DNA of 64,000 nt from Cokeromyces recurvatus (taxonomy: Eukaryota > Mucoromycota > Mucoromycetes > Mucorales > Mucoraceae). Below, in pieces: positions 12,693 to 25,284 of this stretch. The position numbers were made by a program, and so were the translations under genes. Location: NCBI RefSeq assembly GCF_025118155.1, contig NW_026251394.1, positions 1 through 64,000 of the forward strand, read 5' to 3'. The notes under the pieces were generated by a model. It saw nothing but the letters and a program-made list of their open reading frames with translations, did no database searches and was not told the DNA's origin. Numbering within the stretch: the stretch's first letter is position 1; each line of letters starts with the position of its first letter.

Positions 12693-14222
12693 TTACATGA
12701 TAATACAATCTTCTTGTGATCCATTCTTCTTTTTTGTCTTTGGTTCAACCTGTTTACCTTGTAGACGTTGAATAGCTCGTTTATCACCATGCTCAGCTGC
12801 TTTTTTATACCATTCCATAGCTTCTGTTGGGTTCTTTGTGACACCAATACCCACTTCTGTGAAATAACCAACAGCATATTCAGCCTTGGGCAATTCTTTT
12901 TCAGCAGCACGACGTGCCCAAATGTAGGCATCTTCATCAGATTGAGGCAGGACATTGGGTGATCCGACAAGATACCATGCTGTCAAAGCAAAGCAAGCTT
13001 CACGATGACCCTGTTGTGCAGCAATTGTATAGAAATGTATAGAAAGAGCTGGGTCTGGTTGGCATTCTAATTTGCCATATTCATAACATTCACCGAGTCG
13101 AAATGCAGAAGGAGCGTAACCAAAATCATCAGCTGCCTGTGTATAGAGGGAAATAGCATAAGCGAGATCGACAAAGACGACATTAGGAATGCCCTTTTCA
13201 TGAAGAAGGGCTAGTTCATGTATAGCATGAGGGTATTCATTTGTAGCGGCTTCTGCAGATCGCTTTAACCATTTCACACCATCTCTTGGATTTTTTGAAA
13301 TTCCTAACTCACCGTTGACCTCTGCTACACCTAGTCTATACATGGCACCAGGATGACTTAATGTAGCTGCTTTTCTAAAAAAAAAAAAGGAACAATAATT
13401 AGTATTTTTGCATAAAAAAAAACTATTAGTATATTTATTATATCCTTACTTGTAAAATTGAACTGCTTTAGCATAATCTTTTCTACAGCCTAGACCGTCC
13501 TCATAGCATTTTGCAGCCCTAAAAAAAAAGACTATACATCAACTGATTTTCTTAAGAAAAAAAAAAAACTTTACTTTTTTTTTATTAAATTTTTACCTAT
13601 AAGCAGCATCAGCATGGTGATGCTTTGTAGCTTGAACAAATAGTGGGAAAGCTTTATCAAATTCATTTTTCCCTTTTTTCCTATTTAATAGACCAGACGC
13701 ATAGAGGTTCCCTAGATAATACTGTGATTCAGCATGCCCACGAGCTGCCAACTGTTTTAATAGCTTTTCTGCTTCATTTAAATATTCCCAGCGGGTCTCA
13801 TCATGGTCTTGTATTGGCTTTGCTGCCTCAACCATAAAGATAGCAAAATCACATTGAATGTCAGGACTGTTTGTCTTTTTCGCATTTTCCCGATACATGT
13901 TGATGGTCTGATTGTATGAGAGAAGAGAAGCTTTAGTACCTGGTTTCAGATGAGAATGATCAAGGAGCTGATCAGTGTTGGAAAGATTCATGACGGAGCT
14001 CGTGCGTGTGCCTGGAGGTGTGTCGCTATTGGAGGGCATCGGACTTGAGGATGATAAGGAAGGGGCGGAATTATTTGTTGTATTAGAATAATGATATGGC
14101 CTGTTTATTAGATTGTTGTTGTAATGTGTAGGAATCGGTGTTCCAACAATTACACCTTCTACATGCTTTGGTGGGGGTGGCGGATTATTATTATTAGTTT
14201 GAATATATTGTTGTTGTGCCAT
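12693..14222 (-). CDS. Sel1-repeat protein, Skt5/Chs4-like activator of chitin synthase
   Basis: Exons 14222-13597, 13518-13450 and 13374-12693 give 458 residues. After a disordered Asn/Pro/Ser-rich N-terminus (about 130 residues) come consecutive Sel1-like repeats, recognisable by the A-x-Y-x-L-G and A-x-x-W-x-x-x-A-A spacing (for example AEYAVGYFTEVGIGVTKNP and AMEWYKKAAEHGDKRA). The protein ends in CIIM, a CaaX box for farnesylation, as in yeast Skt5/Chs4, which activates and positions chitin synthase III at the cell surface. I chose the start MAQQQYIQ over an in-frame ATG 68 codons upstream because the upstream part is translated T-rich leader. Specific orthology to Skt5 is inferred from the repeats plus CaaX. 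Confidence 0.85.
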
Positions 14223-15014
14223 ACTTATAGAATTTTTTTTATATTCGTTAAATAAATAAAGAGAGAGAGAGAGAGAAAAGAGAAAAACAAAATAATAGTA
14301 ATAGGAGAGGAAAGAGAGAAAACAGTGAGGGGGAGGTGGGGGGCGCTTAGAGTATATTATAGGGGGGAAAGAAAGAATAATTGAACCAAAAAAAAAGGGT
14401 GCAACCATACTATGTGTTTGCACCAAAAATAGAAGACGGGCTTCAAAAAAAGGTTAATTAATCAGAAAATCTATCATAGTATAAACGGTTTTATTTAGGT
14501 TGCTATAGCAAGGAATTACTATGGTAACCAGGTACATTAGTATTTTTTTTTGTCTTTCAAAATTTATAGATACACTTCTCTAAATCACAGTTTTGATGAT
14601 ATCATCAATATGTATACATAGTTGATTTAAAACCAATTTTGTGTCAGATAAATCTCTATTATTACAAAATCTCTACTAATATATTATAAATTGATCAACA
14701 AATAAAAATATCTAGTCTAAATGACTTACTATAAGATAATTATAATAACAAAATATATACTATTTATAACGTTGAAAAAAGAGCTAAACGTTTTATTTAT
14801 TTTATTTTTTTTAGCTATGATCTAATTTAATTAGCTAAAAAGAGGAAGTCCATCATAAAAAGGGGTGATGGTACGTACCGGATAAAATATATCAGTTTCT
14901 ATAAGACCTCTTTCTGATTCTGATTTAAAAAAAAAAATCTATTTATCCATTACTTTCTTCCATTATCCGTATTTTCACTCGCATCAAAACAGTAATAAGT
15001 CATTATAATATTTT

Positions 15015-15045
<31 letters not shown>

Positions 15046-15911
15046 GATTATTGTCGTTAGTTTGTTATTTTTTTTTATTTTTTTAAAAAAAAATTAAAAA
15101 GTTTAATTACATGGTTATATTAAACTATTACAAATAACATGTAATGTAAACTATTTATATTCATAATTTTAGAGCTGATTTATAAAAAAAATAAATAAAT
15201 ATATAAGATTAACATGATTGATTCTCGATCTAAAATGCACGGAACTTAAAATAGAATAACCCATGTATGAATGTATTGTGTATATTATAAAGAAAAAAAA
15301 ATACGTATATATAACAAGCAATTATATTATGAATACATATTATTACTCTTTCTAAGAAATTAAGTATACCCGTAAATACTTTAAACAATCGGATAAGAAG
15401 ACAGAGCATATTTAATACAGAAATTTATCTAAAACTGATCTTTAACAATATTTATAATAAAATAGTTTTATAAAAAAAATAAAGACGCGTATAAAGCATT
15501 GTATTGATAAATTTATTTTATTTCTTTTGCTTTGTTACTTGAATGTGATCTTTATTATGTTTAATTTTTATATTGATTTTTTTTTTTGGGGGGGAGGAGG
15601 AGGAAAAGGAGGAAAGGGAAATGAGAGGGAGAAAATAAAGCGGGTCACGAAACATTTATATGTAAAATTACTCGCTTGATCCGCTATATTTAATTTCTTT
15701 TTGTTTGAAATGTCTCAGCCATAATTTTCTATATAAAAAAAGAAATCCGAAGTTATCCGAATTTTCTTTTTCTCTTTCTCTTTCTCTCTCTCTCTCTTTT
15801 TTTTTTCTTGTCTTGTTTGTATAAACATTATATCTTTATATAAAAGTTTCTTTTTTTTTGTTTTATTCTCACTCTGTCTTTATTACATATCTGTAAATCC
15901 ATATAAATATA
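14223..15911. other. Long intergenic/promoter region, 1.7 kb
   Basis: Divergent region between the Skt5-like gene and the zinc-finger gene. It is A+T-rich with a T-run (15013-15045), a G-rich purine patch near 15589-15630 and a pyrimidine-rich leader (15761-15809) just upstream of the zinc-finger gene. No coding sequence is recognised. The length suits a regulated transcription-factor promoter. Confidence 0.55.
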
Positions 15912-17249
15912 ATGAGTGTTTCATTAGAATATCAACATTTTCAGGAACAACAACGTCTTCCAACAATAAAACGTATATTAGAAACTATTGATCCACATTC
16001 TAATTCGGTTGCTCGATCTAATATGATCAGTCAACCACCTTCTCCCCCTGATCTATTACATGATTCTGAAGAGGATGATGAAGATTCTCTTTCAACACCT
16101 TCATTATTTTCATTATCACCCAAACAAGGGTTCTTATCAAAACAAAAGCAACAACAACAGCAACAACAACAACAGCAACATCAACATCAACATCAGCATC
16201 AGCATGGTCGTCGTAAATCTGTACCTCATAAATCACCTTCAGTTATCCAAGATGCCCTCCAAGCCTCACTTATAGATAAAAGTGTCGTGTTCCAGTTAGA
16301 TATGCATCCTGATTATGATCTATCATATGACGTGCTACCATCTTGTCCCGATTGCGGTGATTTTAAATGTACCTCAAAGGTCATTTGTGGTCAGTCGCTT
16401 TTATCTGCTCTTCGTAAACGTGTCACGGATGCTCGTAATAATGAACAACAGCTTTCTACTCTATCATCAGTAGCGGCAACAACAACAGCAGCAGCAGCGG
16501 CAGCGGCAGCAATAGCAACAACGACAACAGCAACAGCAACAGCGACAACAACAACAGCAACAACAACAACAACAACAACAACATCATCATCATCAACAGC
16601 AGCCTCTTCATCAGTTCGTTTAAATCGTCGTAAACGTGCACGTACTGCAAGTATTATTGAACTACCTCGATCCAATTTACGGAATGAAAATATGGAATCC
16701 GTAGTCGAAGAAGAGTCAGAAAATCAATTGAATCCTTCCTGGGAACAAATTACATCATTTGAATCTGATGAAGTAGCAAAACGAGTCACTAAAAAGCCCA
16801 CTGTTCGTCGTCAATCCTCATCTTCGGGCCGACCTTCTCGTGTCAAAGGACCCTGTCAAGCATGTCAAGAGGCTTCTGATGGTTGTATGCGTAAAGCTTT
16901 CAATTGGCCATTCCCTGCTAGTCAAATATTTAATGATAAAGGGAAACCCTTTGTCTATCTTTGTAACAAATGTGGTCTACGATATAATAAAAGTGGTGGA
17001 TGTGTCTGTCGTCATTGTCGTTGGGTATTCTGTAAAGAAGAAAAAAGAAAGGCTTTACAACATATTGAAGCTATGCGTCGACGTCGTCCCGATGGTCATG
17101 TAGATCCTAATGAAGATATTGAAAACTTTGTTTGTAGTCCCAAATATTGGACCTGTGGTAAACCCTGGAAAGTTGGTTGGGTATTAAACGATCATATCAT
17201 TGATGAAGAAGAACTTGATTCCAATCTATCTTCCCCTCATGCATTATAA
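15912..17249 (+). CDS. Putative transcription factor with an atypical GATA-like zinc finger
   Basis: An intronless frame of 445 residues. Residues 1-110 are Pro/Ser/Gln-rich with a Gln run turning into Gln-His repeats. A small Cys cluster (CPDCGDFKC) lies near residues 145-153. An Ala/Thr/Ser homopolymer region follows (about 185-230). The conserved core begins at CQAC (315-318), has an extra Cys at about 325, and continues to CNKCGLRYN (351-359). The latter closely resembles the second half of a GATA finger, but the loop between Cys pairs is 32 residues instead of the usual 17-20. Further Cys residues follow (C-V-C-R-H-C and VFC, then two near the C-terminus). This suggests a multi-zinc module. 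DNA binding is inferred; I do not know a named family. Confidence 0.75.
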   Translation: MSVSLEYQHFQEQQRLPTIKRILETIDPHSNSVARSNMISQPPSPPDLLHDSEEDDEDSLSTPSLFSLSPKQGFLSKQKQQQQQQQQQQHQHQHQHQHGRRKSVPHKSPSVIQDALQASLIDKSVVFQLDMHPDYDLSYDVLPSCPDCGDFKCTSKVICGQSLLSALRKRVTDARNNEQQLSTLSSVAATTTAAAAAAAAIATTTTATATATTTTATTTTTTTTSSSSTAASSSVRLNRRKRARTASIIELPRSNLRNENMESVVEEESENQLNPSWEQITSFESDEVAKRVTKKPTVRRQSSSSGRPSRVKGPCQACQEASDGCMRKAFNWPFPASQIFNDKGKPFVYLCNKCGLRYNKSGGCVCRHCRWVFCKEEKRKALQHIEAMRRRRPDGHVDPNEDIENFVCSPKYWTCGKPWKVGWVLNDHIIDEEELDSNLSSPHAL

Positions 17250-20200
17250 ATAAATATATTCCCATTTCTCACTCTCCTCTTTCTCTCTCCCCCCCCCTCA
17301 CTCCCATTCCACACACACACACACACATATATACTCTCTTTTTTTTTTTCTTCAATGTAAATATGTATTATGAACATTTGTATATTCCTTTTTTTTTGTT
17401 ATTTTTTTCTTTTCAATAAACAAATTTTAGCAGCAGGTAGTTTCATATCAAGGCAAATATTAATCCCTTCCTTCCCATTTCCGCAATGTATTTTTTTTTC
17501 CGAGATTTGTTGTATGTTTTAATGACAGCTTCAAGAAACATAAAATTTTCTTTATTTATTTTCTTCTTTTTTTTTATGTGTTGATTCATATTATATCTTG
17601 GTATTATTAAAATATGAATAGAAGACATTTGTTTTTTTTTTAAACTTTATTATATTTATCTATAGCATGCGTCATTCTTGTGTGTGTGTGTGTGTGTGTG
17701 TATGTTTATTCTTCTTTAGATGGTAATCTATGTGTATTTTACAATTTTTGATTTACAGCAATGAACCCCGCACTGTAATTTTCTTTTATTAATGTAATAT
17801 ATATGTATATAAATCAAGCTAAAATTATTCATAACAGGGCTTTAAGCACATGCGAAAAAAATATATTTCATTGCTGTTGCCTGAATTAAAAAAAAAAGAG
17901 GGGAGAGAGAGAGAGAGAGGGAAAAGATGGGGGAAAGAGGAAGAGAAAAATTAAAGCCACTTCTCTCTTAAAAAATACATATTTATCTTAAATCTATTAC
18001 AGTTATCTTCTTTTTTTTTTTAACTCTACTATTTTTCATGCAATTCATTAGAAAAATGTATAAAATTGATCTAAAAAAAAGAAAGATTATTTGATGATAA
18101 TTACTATATTTGTCATTTAGGTCTCATTTCAAAGATAAACCAAATATAAACAGAAAGTCCCGCGAATGATAAATTGTTTATCCTATAATATTCCGCGTAT
18201 AATAGATCGGGAAGGCAAAATAGAGACCGATAGTAGCAGCAAATAATGCGCATTTTTATGAATTTGCATGCATAAAAAAGTAGAATGCTTTTTTTGGTTT
18301 TATAATAAACAATCATATTACTACTACTATTACTATTACAGTCTAGAATAAATCGTCGGTCAATACTGTTTGGGACAATCTGGTTTTCAAAAATAAAAAT
18401 AAAAATAAAAAGACGATTTTATATCTTTATTTTACAATAAACATTATACTCGAATATTTCCTTATTATTAGTGAATTACTCTCAATAAGATCGAAAATGT
18501 CGGGCCTAATTCTGGTTTTTTCTGGTTTTTTTTTCTGGTTTTTTTTTTTTTTTTTTGACAGTGTTAAAGTATTATAGCAACCTATTCTACATATTTTAAC
18601 CATTCTAAAGGTAAGCTTATCTTTCTGATCTAAAGACTTTATGAAAGAAGAGTGTGGCGGCATAAAAATTGAAAGTTGTTGATTGATCTCCAATTGTATT
18701 TTATATCCGAGTTGAAAGAAAACAAACATACATTTATTATTTGTATTATACTGTATTTCTTAATATAAAAAAAAATAGAATATGTTATTTGGTAATCTTA
18801 TGTTTCAATAAAGTGGTAAAATAATAATGATGATAGGCTAGCATCAAAAAGCTTATCCATCATAAATGCAGAATATTCTGAACAAAAAAAAAAAAGTATA
18901 AATTTATTATGTTTCGTCTTTCTTTGAGTTGTGCATCACCTGATAATATTCTATTACGATCACTAGCACTATGGATGAACTTATAGTTAGTAAATGTTAC
19001 TACGGGATAGCATACATGCAGTAGTAATCACTTTAGGTACTAAACTTCTGTACAATCTTCTGCTTGGTAGTATTAAATATATGTTATTATTATTATTATG
19101 GTAAAAAAAAAAGGATGGCTTATTGATATTTTTTTTTATTTCTAAACTTAACATGATCGAAATCAAATTATTTTTTTTTTCAATACTATTCTATTGTAGT
19201 AGGACAATAAACTTTAAGTCATTGACTCCTCATAAGCCCCATTATTCTGTTGCTGGATTAAATAATAAAGTTAATTTTGTTGTGCTTGAATGAACATATG
19301 AGGTGGTTTTTTCTTTCTTTCTTTCTTTCTTTCCCCCCCCCCCCGCCCTCCTCCTCCTCCTCTTCTTCCTCTTCCTTCTTTTTCTTATTTTCAATTTCAG
19401 ACTGCACCTATCCACAGCAGTTTATTTGAATTCAATTATATGCTTCATTATCCCAATTTGGCAACAACACTTTTCCATTAAAAAGAACCACGAATTCTTA
19501 TTATCCCTATTTATTTTTGATTTATTTGAATAATCTGATAATCCTCCTAATTACTGCATGTTATCATTTTTCTATAAATATCACAAAACGTGGTATTCTA
19601 TGCTAATTTTATCAAACTCTGGGGGGTTTACTATTATTTGAAAGTTTACATTATTAATAAATATATAAATAAATAATGGGTCAATTCTCCCTACTACTAC
19701 TTCACTTTCTCTGAACCATTCAATGGAGCAAATGAATATTTACCTTAAGCAGTAAGGATCCAACTAAAAGGGATAAACAGATATGATCAACATGAATATA
19801 AATCTATCTTTATAAACTGTAATCGGGATAAACAATATAGAATTGATCTTCTAGTGAGTAGTTGTAGATCAATAAATCCTATAGTAAGATATATCTTCTA
19901 TACTTGTGTATTAAAAGGAGAGGAAGTGTGAAATATCAGTCAAATATTAAACTCATTTTTAATTGCAACATGGATTCTTATCCATTTTTAGCTCTCATAG
20001 TTTAGACAAATGATCAACTGTGAAAAAATGTTGTTTACTGTTTGCTAGAAGGTAGTACACCTCCTTTTTTTTTTTCTTCTCTCCTCAAAAGAGATGATTT
20101 AAGCTATAAACTAGTCTGGATCAAAAAAAGTAAATTTTAACTCTATTAGTATTGTCTATTCCCCAATCGATAAATGTTTGACATTTTTAAGCGTAACACA

Positions 20201-20920
20201 TGATTGTATCGAATAACAAAGAAGAGAGCTTATATATCTCAAGTCCATTCTCTTCACTCTACGACAAAGAAGGTGATGATGACCCATTTCTTTCCTCAGT
20301 GTCGTAGAGCATAAACTATTCACAATTAACCAAAAAAAAAAAAAAAAAAAAAAAACGGTGTGAAACTTCTTTTGGATCTTCAAGAATTGGGGGGGGGAGG
20401 TTACATTACCTTGATGAGATATTTTTTAAAACTCACTTAGACTTGTAATCTATTTATTATTTCTAGTAGTAGATAACAAAACGGCATTATATCATAATTT
20501 AATTATTCTTAGTTTATTCTGACAAAATATGTAACATGAAGAATAATTTAGAAAGTTCTAATCTACTCTTTATTAAGAATCATTATTTCATAAAATCGAT
20601 TTTTTTTTTGAGTTTTTATCATCATTGTTATTACTAATTATTCTTTGAAGAAATAGTGGTTGGGCAGATATATATAAAAATAAAATTTAAAATTTTTGGT
20701 CGAACCAGAAACTGGGTTAAACATATTTATCAATTCTATTATAAGAAGTAGTGTATGACAAATTGTCCCTGAGTCAAACAAACAAAAAAAAAAAAAAAAA
20801 AGAAAAAAGATAAATAAACTTTAATACTATACAAACAAAATTAAGCAAAACAAAAATAAAATAAAATAAAATAAAATAGATATAGATGTTATTTATAATT
20901 TTAACCCTTCCTTCTCTCTT
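17250..20920. other. 3.7 kb gap without recognisable genes
   Basis: Lies between the convergent zinc-finger and velvet genes. It contains microsatellites (CA at 17312-17326, GT near 17682-17700, GA near 17905-17918, a TTTC then C-run at 19313-19343), an A-run at 20331-20354 and an AAATA pentamer repeat near 20855-20879. Scattered short open frames have low-complexity, non-family sequence. No tRNA B-box or rRNA-like sequence was seen. Confidence 0.55.
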
Positions 20921-22285
20921 TTAAGGTGATGATAAAAAGGTAGAAATATGCATACAGTTGAAATTATCATTGTTATTTGTAGCTTCTTTGTTCTTGTCTT
21001 GATCTTCTTTAGTGTCATTTTTATTAATAACAGTGTCTTGATCGGCAGAAATAAAATCTTCCTTGTTAACCAAACGTTGAACTCTTCGGCCTTTTCTTAT
21101 CGATATTTTAATACCTTGTTGAGCAAAACATTGTGAAAGTAATGTAGAGTCTACCAATATGTATATATATAAATAATATGTATAAACAATTTCCTTGCTT
21201 TTTTTTTTCTTTTCTTTCTTTTGTTTTTACCTGTCATTCCCGGGAAATTCTTTGCAGAATAAACAGTAAATGGTTCTGAAAAGACATAATCGGATACTTG
21301 TGTGCTCATTGTTAATGGATCTCTATACAAATAGTATGAACTAAAAAAAAAAAAAAAAAAAAAAAAAATTGGGGGGAGGGGGAGGGGCTTCGTTTTTCTT
21401 TTCTTTTTTATTATTATTGTTATTATTATAATTATTTCTTACCCAGCAGATAGATTAATAAACATAAACTTTAAACAAAATCGACCTTCTATACGGACAG
21501 AAAGGTCCTGAAAGATGAAAAAGATACCAGGTTCCTTATTTAAATCAAATAATGGATACGCATTTGATGTAATTGCTCCTAAAAGAGATCGAGTAGGGAT
21601 TGGATCTTGAAAGGAAACTAACATTCCTGTTGTAGATGACATTCTTTTTTCTGCTGTTGACGATGATTCTGCTTAATTTTTACGTAATAATATATATCAG
21701 AAAACAGAAATACAATGTAATCATTTTTATGTTTATACCATAATTGGATGCTGCTAATAATGAAGGATTATATACATGTATACGTTGTTCTTTACCGTCT
21801 TCTGAATAAAGATCACATTGAACAATAAATAATGATAATTTACTACTATAATCATCATCACTAAAAAAAAAACCCCCAAAATTAAAGAATTATGTATGTT
21901 GCAGATTTTCTTTCTTTCTTTCGTACCTAGTCACATTCTGTAAACTTCCATCAGGATTTTCGATAAACAATTGCAAAATAGGTGGTGGATCAATTGGCCT
22001 TCTATCTTTTTCACCAAATCCACAACATCTAGCTCGGACTGGATTCTGTACCATAACTATTTTTATTTTTTTTATTTTTTTTTTTAAGAAAAAAAAACAA
22101 ACAAATGAACAAACAGAATGATAATGAGAAAAGGAAGGTAAAAAAAAAAGGGAGAAAGGGAGAAAGAGAGAGAGAGGGAAGGGTAATTTCTTCCGCTATA
22201 ATTTTGTATACATACTTAGTTTATATTTCTTGTTCTTTTGACTTGGACGTCCTAATCCAAGAGGCGGTGGAATCATAGACGACAT
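20921..22285 (-). CDS. Velvet-domain developmental regulator (VelB-like)
   Basis: Six exons on the minus strand (22285-22216, 22056-21927, 21860-21739, 21671-21443, 21340-21231, 21150-20921) give 296 residues. Velvet proteins are fungal NF-kB-fold DNA-binding factors that link development, light and secondary metabolism. Signatures are QNPVRARCCGFGEKDRRPID, PPPILQLFIENPDG, then SFQDPIPTRSLLGAITSNAY, and FTVYSAKNFPGMT followed by LSQCFAQQGIKISIRKGRR. The velvet fold covers most of the protein with an acidic Asp/Asn-rich C-terminal tail. The domain continues almost to the end and there is no PEST-rich VeA tail, so VelB/VosA-type is more likely than VeA. Intron 4 has a 27-base T-tract at its 3' splice site. 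Confidence 0.9.
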
Positions 22286-22334
22286 TATTATTCATATAAA
22301 TACAATGAAATAGGTATATATTTAGTTATAATTC

Positions 22335-22397
<63 letters not shown>

Positions 22398-22644
22398 AAA
22401 AAAAATTAAAAATAAATACATGTATGACTTAATACGGAATTATGTAAATGAAAAAAAAAAATTCTATTCTAGAAGGATTAAAGAAATTTAAAGGGAAAAA
22501 AAAAAAGAAAACAAGAAAATAAGTATAATTGTTTATCTTTAAAAAAAAGGTACTAAAAAAACATGGTCACTTCTTTTTTTTTTAAAAGTCAATTACACAT
22601 TTTATTTGTATTTTATATTTGATGGGATGGGAGACAGTTAAAGT
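22286..22644. promoter_or_regulatory. Velvet gene promoter with a 57-bp T homopolymer
   Basis: This 359-bp region contains an uninterrupted T57 run at 22337-22393, only about 50 bases upstream of the velvet start codon (A57 on the sense strand). Such tracts exclude nucleosomes. The remainder is A-rich 3' flank of the threonyl-tRNA synthetase gene. Confidence 0.6.
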
Positions 22645-24236
22645 TTAAAGTTTGTTTTCTAAACTTTTAGTTTGCTTCAATTTTTGAAGACTAGCAAGAA
22701 CATCATCCAAGGGAATGGTTTGTCCTTTAGTCTTGGATCCAACATCATCTCTATTACGAACATTAACTGAACGTGTATTTTGCTCAACTTCACCAACAAC
22801 AAAGATAAAGTTATATTGAGCAAGCTCAGCATTTCTAATCTTCTTGTTGAGGGTATTATCACTCAAGTCAGCGTCAGCATGCATACCAAGTGTGACTAAC
22901 TTGTCTGTAATTTCCTTGGCATAATCGAAGAAGGCTGCAGCAACGGGAATAACTTGAACTTGACGAGGTGATAACCAGAAGGGGAACTTACCAGCAAAAT
23001 GTTCAATAATAATACCCATCATACGTTCAACTGAACCAAGAATGGCACGGTGAATAATGACAGGACGGGCCATAGCATTGTTATTTTCAGATCCATCCGT
23101 ACGGTATTCCAACTTGAAACGTTCAGGTAATTGGAAATCAAGTTGAATAGTAGCACATTGATGCTTACGACGAAGTGCATCAGAAATGACAATGTCAATC
23201 TTAGGTCCATAAAAGGCACCATCTCCAGGATCAACTTCCCAGGTAGTTCCCTTTTCAGCTGCGAAACGATTCAAGGAAGCTTCCAACATCTATTAAATAG
23301 ATACACATGTGGGTAAATCAAAAAAGAGGGAAGATATTATATGTCAATCTACTTTACCTTTTCGGCGTTATCCCAAACACTAAGTTCACCAATATAATTT
23401 TCAGGTCGAGTAGAAAGTTTCAAGTGGAAATCAAAACCAAAGATACCATAGATGTGATTTAAGAAATCGAAACAACCAGCCATTTCTTGTTCAATCTAAA
23501 ACAATGAAAATAAAAATAGTCTGAATACAAACACAAGTTTTTTTTTTTTTTTTATTTTTTTTTTTACCTGATCAACACGACAGAAAATATGTGCATCGTC
23601 TTGTTGGAAACGACGAACACGAGTCAAACCAGAAAGAGCACCGGAGAATTCGTTACGATGAAGGACACCAAAATCAGCAAAACGAATAGGAAGATCACGG
23701 TAACTTCTTTCTTTATGAGCAAACATTAAACAATGACCAGGACAGTTCATAGGCTTTAATGCAAATTCTTCCTTATCAACTTCAAAACAGAACATATTCT
23801 CCTTATACTTGGCTGCATGTCCTGATTGATTCCAAAGCTTCAAATTAAACATGTTGGGAGTAACGACTTCAGTGAAACCTCTTACTTGATATTCTTCCTA
23901 ATAATGAAAAAGAAAAAAGAGTTTTTAATATTCATCTTTTTATTTTTATAATAAGCTATTTTATTACCTTCATTAAATTAACCAAGGAGTTATAGATACG
24001 AGCACCATGAGGAAGCATAAAGGCAGAACCAGGTGATAATTCATGGAAAAAGAAAAGTTCTTGTTCCTTACCAATCTTACGATGATCACGCTTAGCAGCT
24101 TCTTCAATAAACTTCTTATATTCGGTCATAAGCTTCTTGTCAGGGAAGGAAATACCATAAATACGTTGAAGAGAGTCATTCTTGGCATCACCCAAGAAGT
24201 AAGAAGCGGAATTCTATAACAACAAGTTGAACAAAC

Positions 24237-24273
<37 letters not shown>

Positions 24274-25284
24274 ATGATCTTACTTTAGTAACAGCAAAGG
24301 CCTTAACACGACCAGTGTGGGGAACATGAGGACCTCTACACAAATCAATTAAGGGACCACATCTGTAAACAGTAGTAGAAGTACCATCAGGAATCTTATC
24401 GTTGATAATATGAACCTTATAAGCATTATGCTTGAACATCTCTAAAAGATCTTCCTTGGACATCACAAGACGTTCAAACTTTTGCTTATCTTTAGCAACT
24501 TGAGTAACCAACTTTTCAAGATTAGGATAGTCTTGTTGAGAAACGACACTAAGAATAAAGTAAAATAAGTTTCCATTATCAACTCTTAATACAAGATACT
24601 CTAATTTACCGATCCTTAACACCCATTTCATAATAGAAACCACCTTCCTTTAATGGAGGACCAATACAAAGGTGACAGCCATAATGACGTTCACAAGCTT
24701 CACCCAACATGTGAGCAGAAGAGTGCCAGAAAACCATCTTACCTTCATCATTATCAAAATCAAGTAATTGTAAATCACAAGAACTTTCGAGAGGACGAGT
24801 CAAATCCCAAAGTTCACCATTAACCTTGGCAATCACAACGCGGTCAGCAAGAGACTTGGAAATTTCAATAGCAATTGACATAGGTGTTGTTTCCCAAGAA
24901 GTACCTTCTTTCTTTGAACCATCAGGCAAAGTAATCGTGATAGGTTCACGGGGCTTCTCTATATATTAAAAAAAAAGCATTTTGGTTCTTAGTTGATATT
25001 TATGCTTCTATCTTTTTTTTTCTTTTTTGTTAATATTTACTGGCAATTTCAGCATCGGCGGCAGCCTTTAATCTGTCAAACATTTCCATACGATGTTGAA
25101 GATACTCAGGAGCGGGTGTCATCTAGAACATGTTAAGAAAATAAATTAAAAAAAATAAATAAAAAGGTCAAATTAAATAAAAACTCAAGTTTACCTCAAG
25201 AGGATAAGCACTAGCAGCACTTTCTTTAGCTTTAGGTGCTTTTGCCTTCTTCTCAACCTTAGGTTTAGTCTCGGGAGCTGACAT
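22645..25284 (-). CDS. THS1: Threonyl-tRNA synthetase, cytosolic
   Basis: Eight exons on the minus strand (25284-25195, 25122-25041, 24958-24610, 24548-24284, 24213-23968, 23897-23568, 23495-23358, 23289-22645) give 714 residues, close to the yeast enzyme. The order is a Lys-rich N-terminal extension, a TGS domain and an editing domain with [16 protein letters not shown] and a later CRGPH. The class II catalytic core follows: zinc-ligand Cys in MNCPGHC (residue 396), motif 2 [16 protein letters not shown] and [12 protein letters not shown], and motif 3 [14 protein letters not shown]. The C-terminus is the anticodon-binding domain. The start lacks a mitochondrial presequence, so a cytosolic role is inferred. 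All intron phases join without gaps. Confidence 0.97.

Noticed and set aside
14223..14426. Upstream ATG extension of the Skt5-like gene
   Set aside because: The added 68 residues are translated GA/T-rich leader (poly-Phe, Ser-Leu repeats); the ATG at 14222 begins normal protein sequence.
16391..16675. Long minus-strand frame opposite the zinc-finger gene
   Set aside because: It is only the complement of the Ala/Thr/Gln triplet repeats in the plus-strand gene; its translation is Val/Ala/Leu homopolymers.
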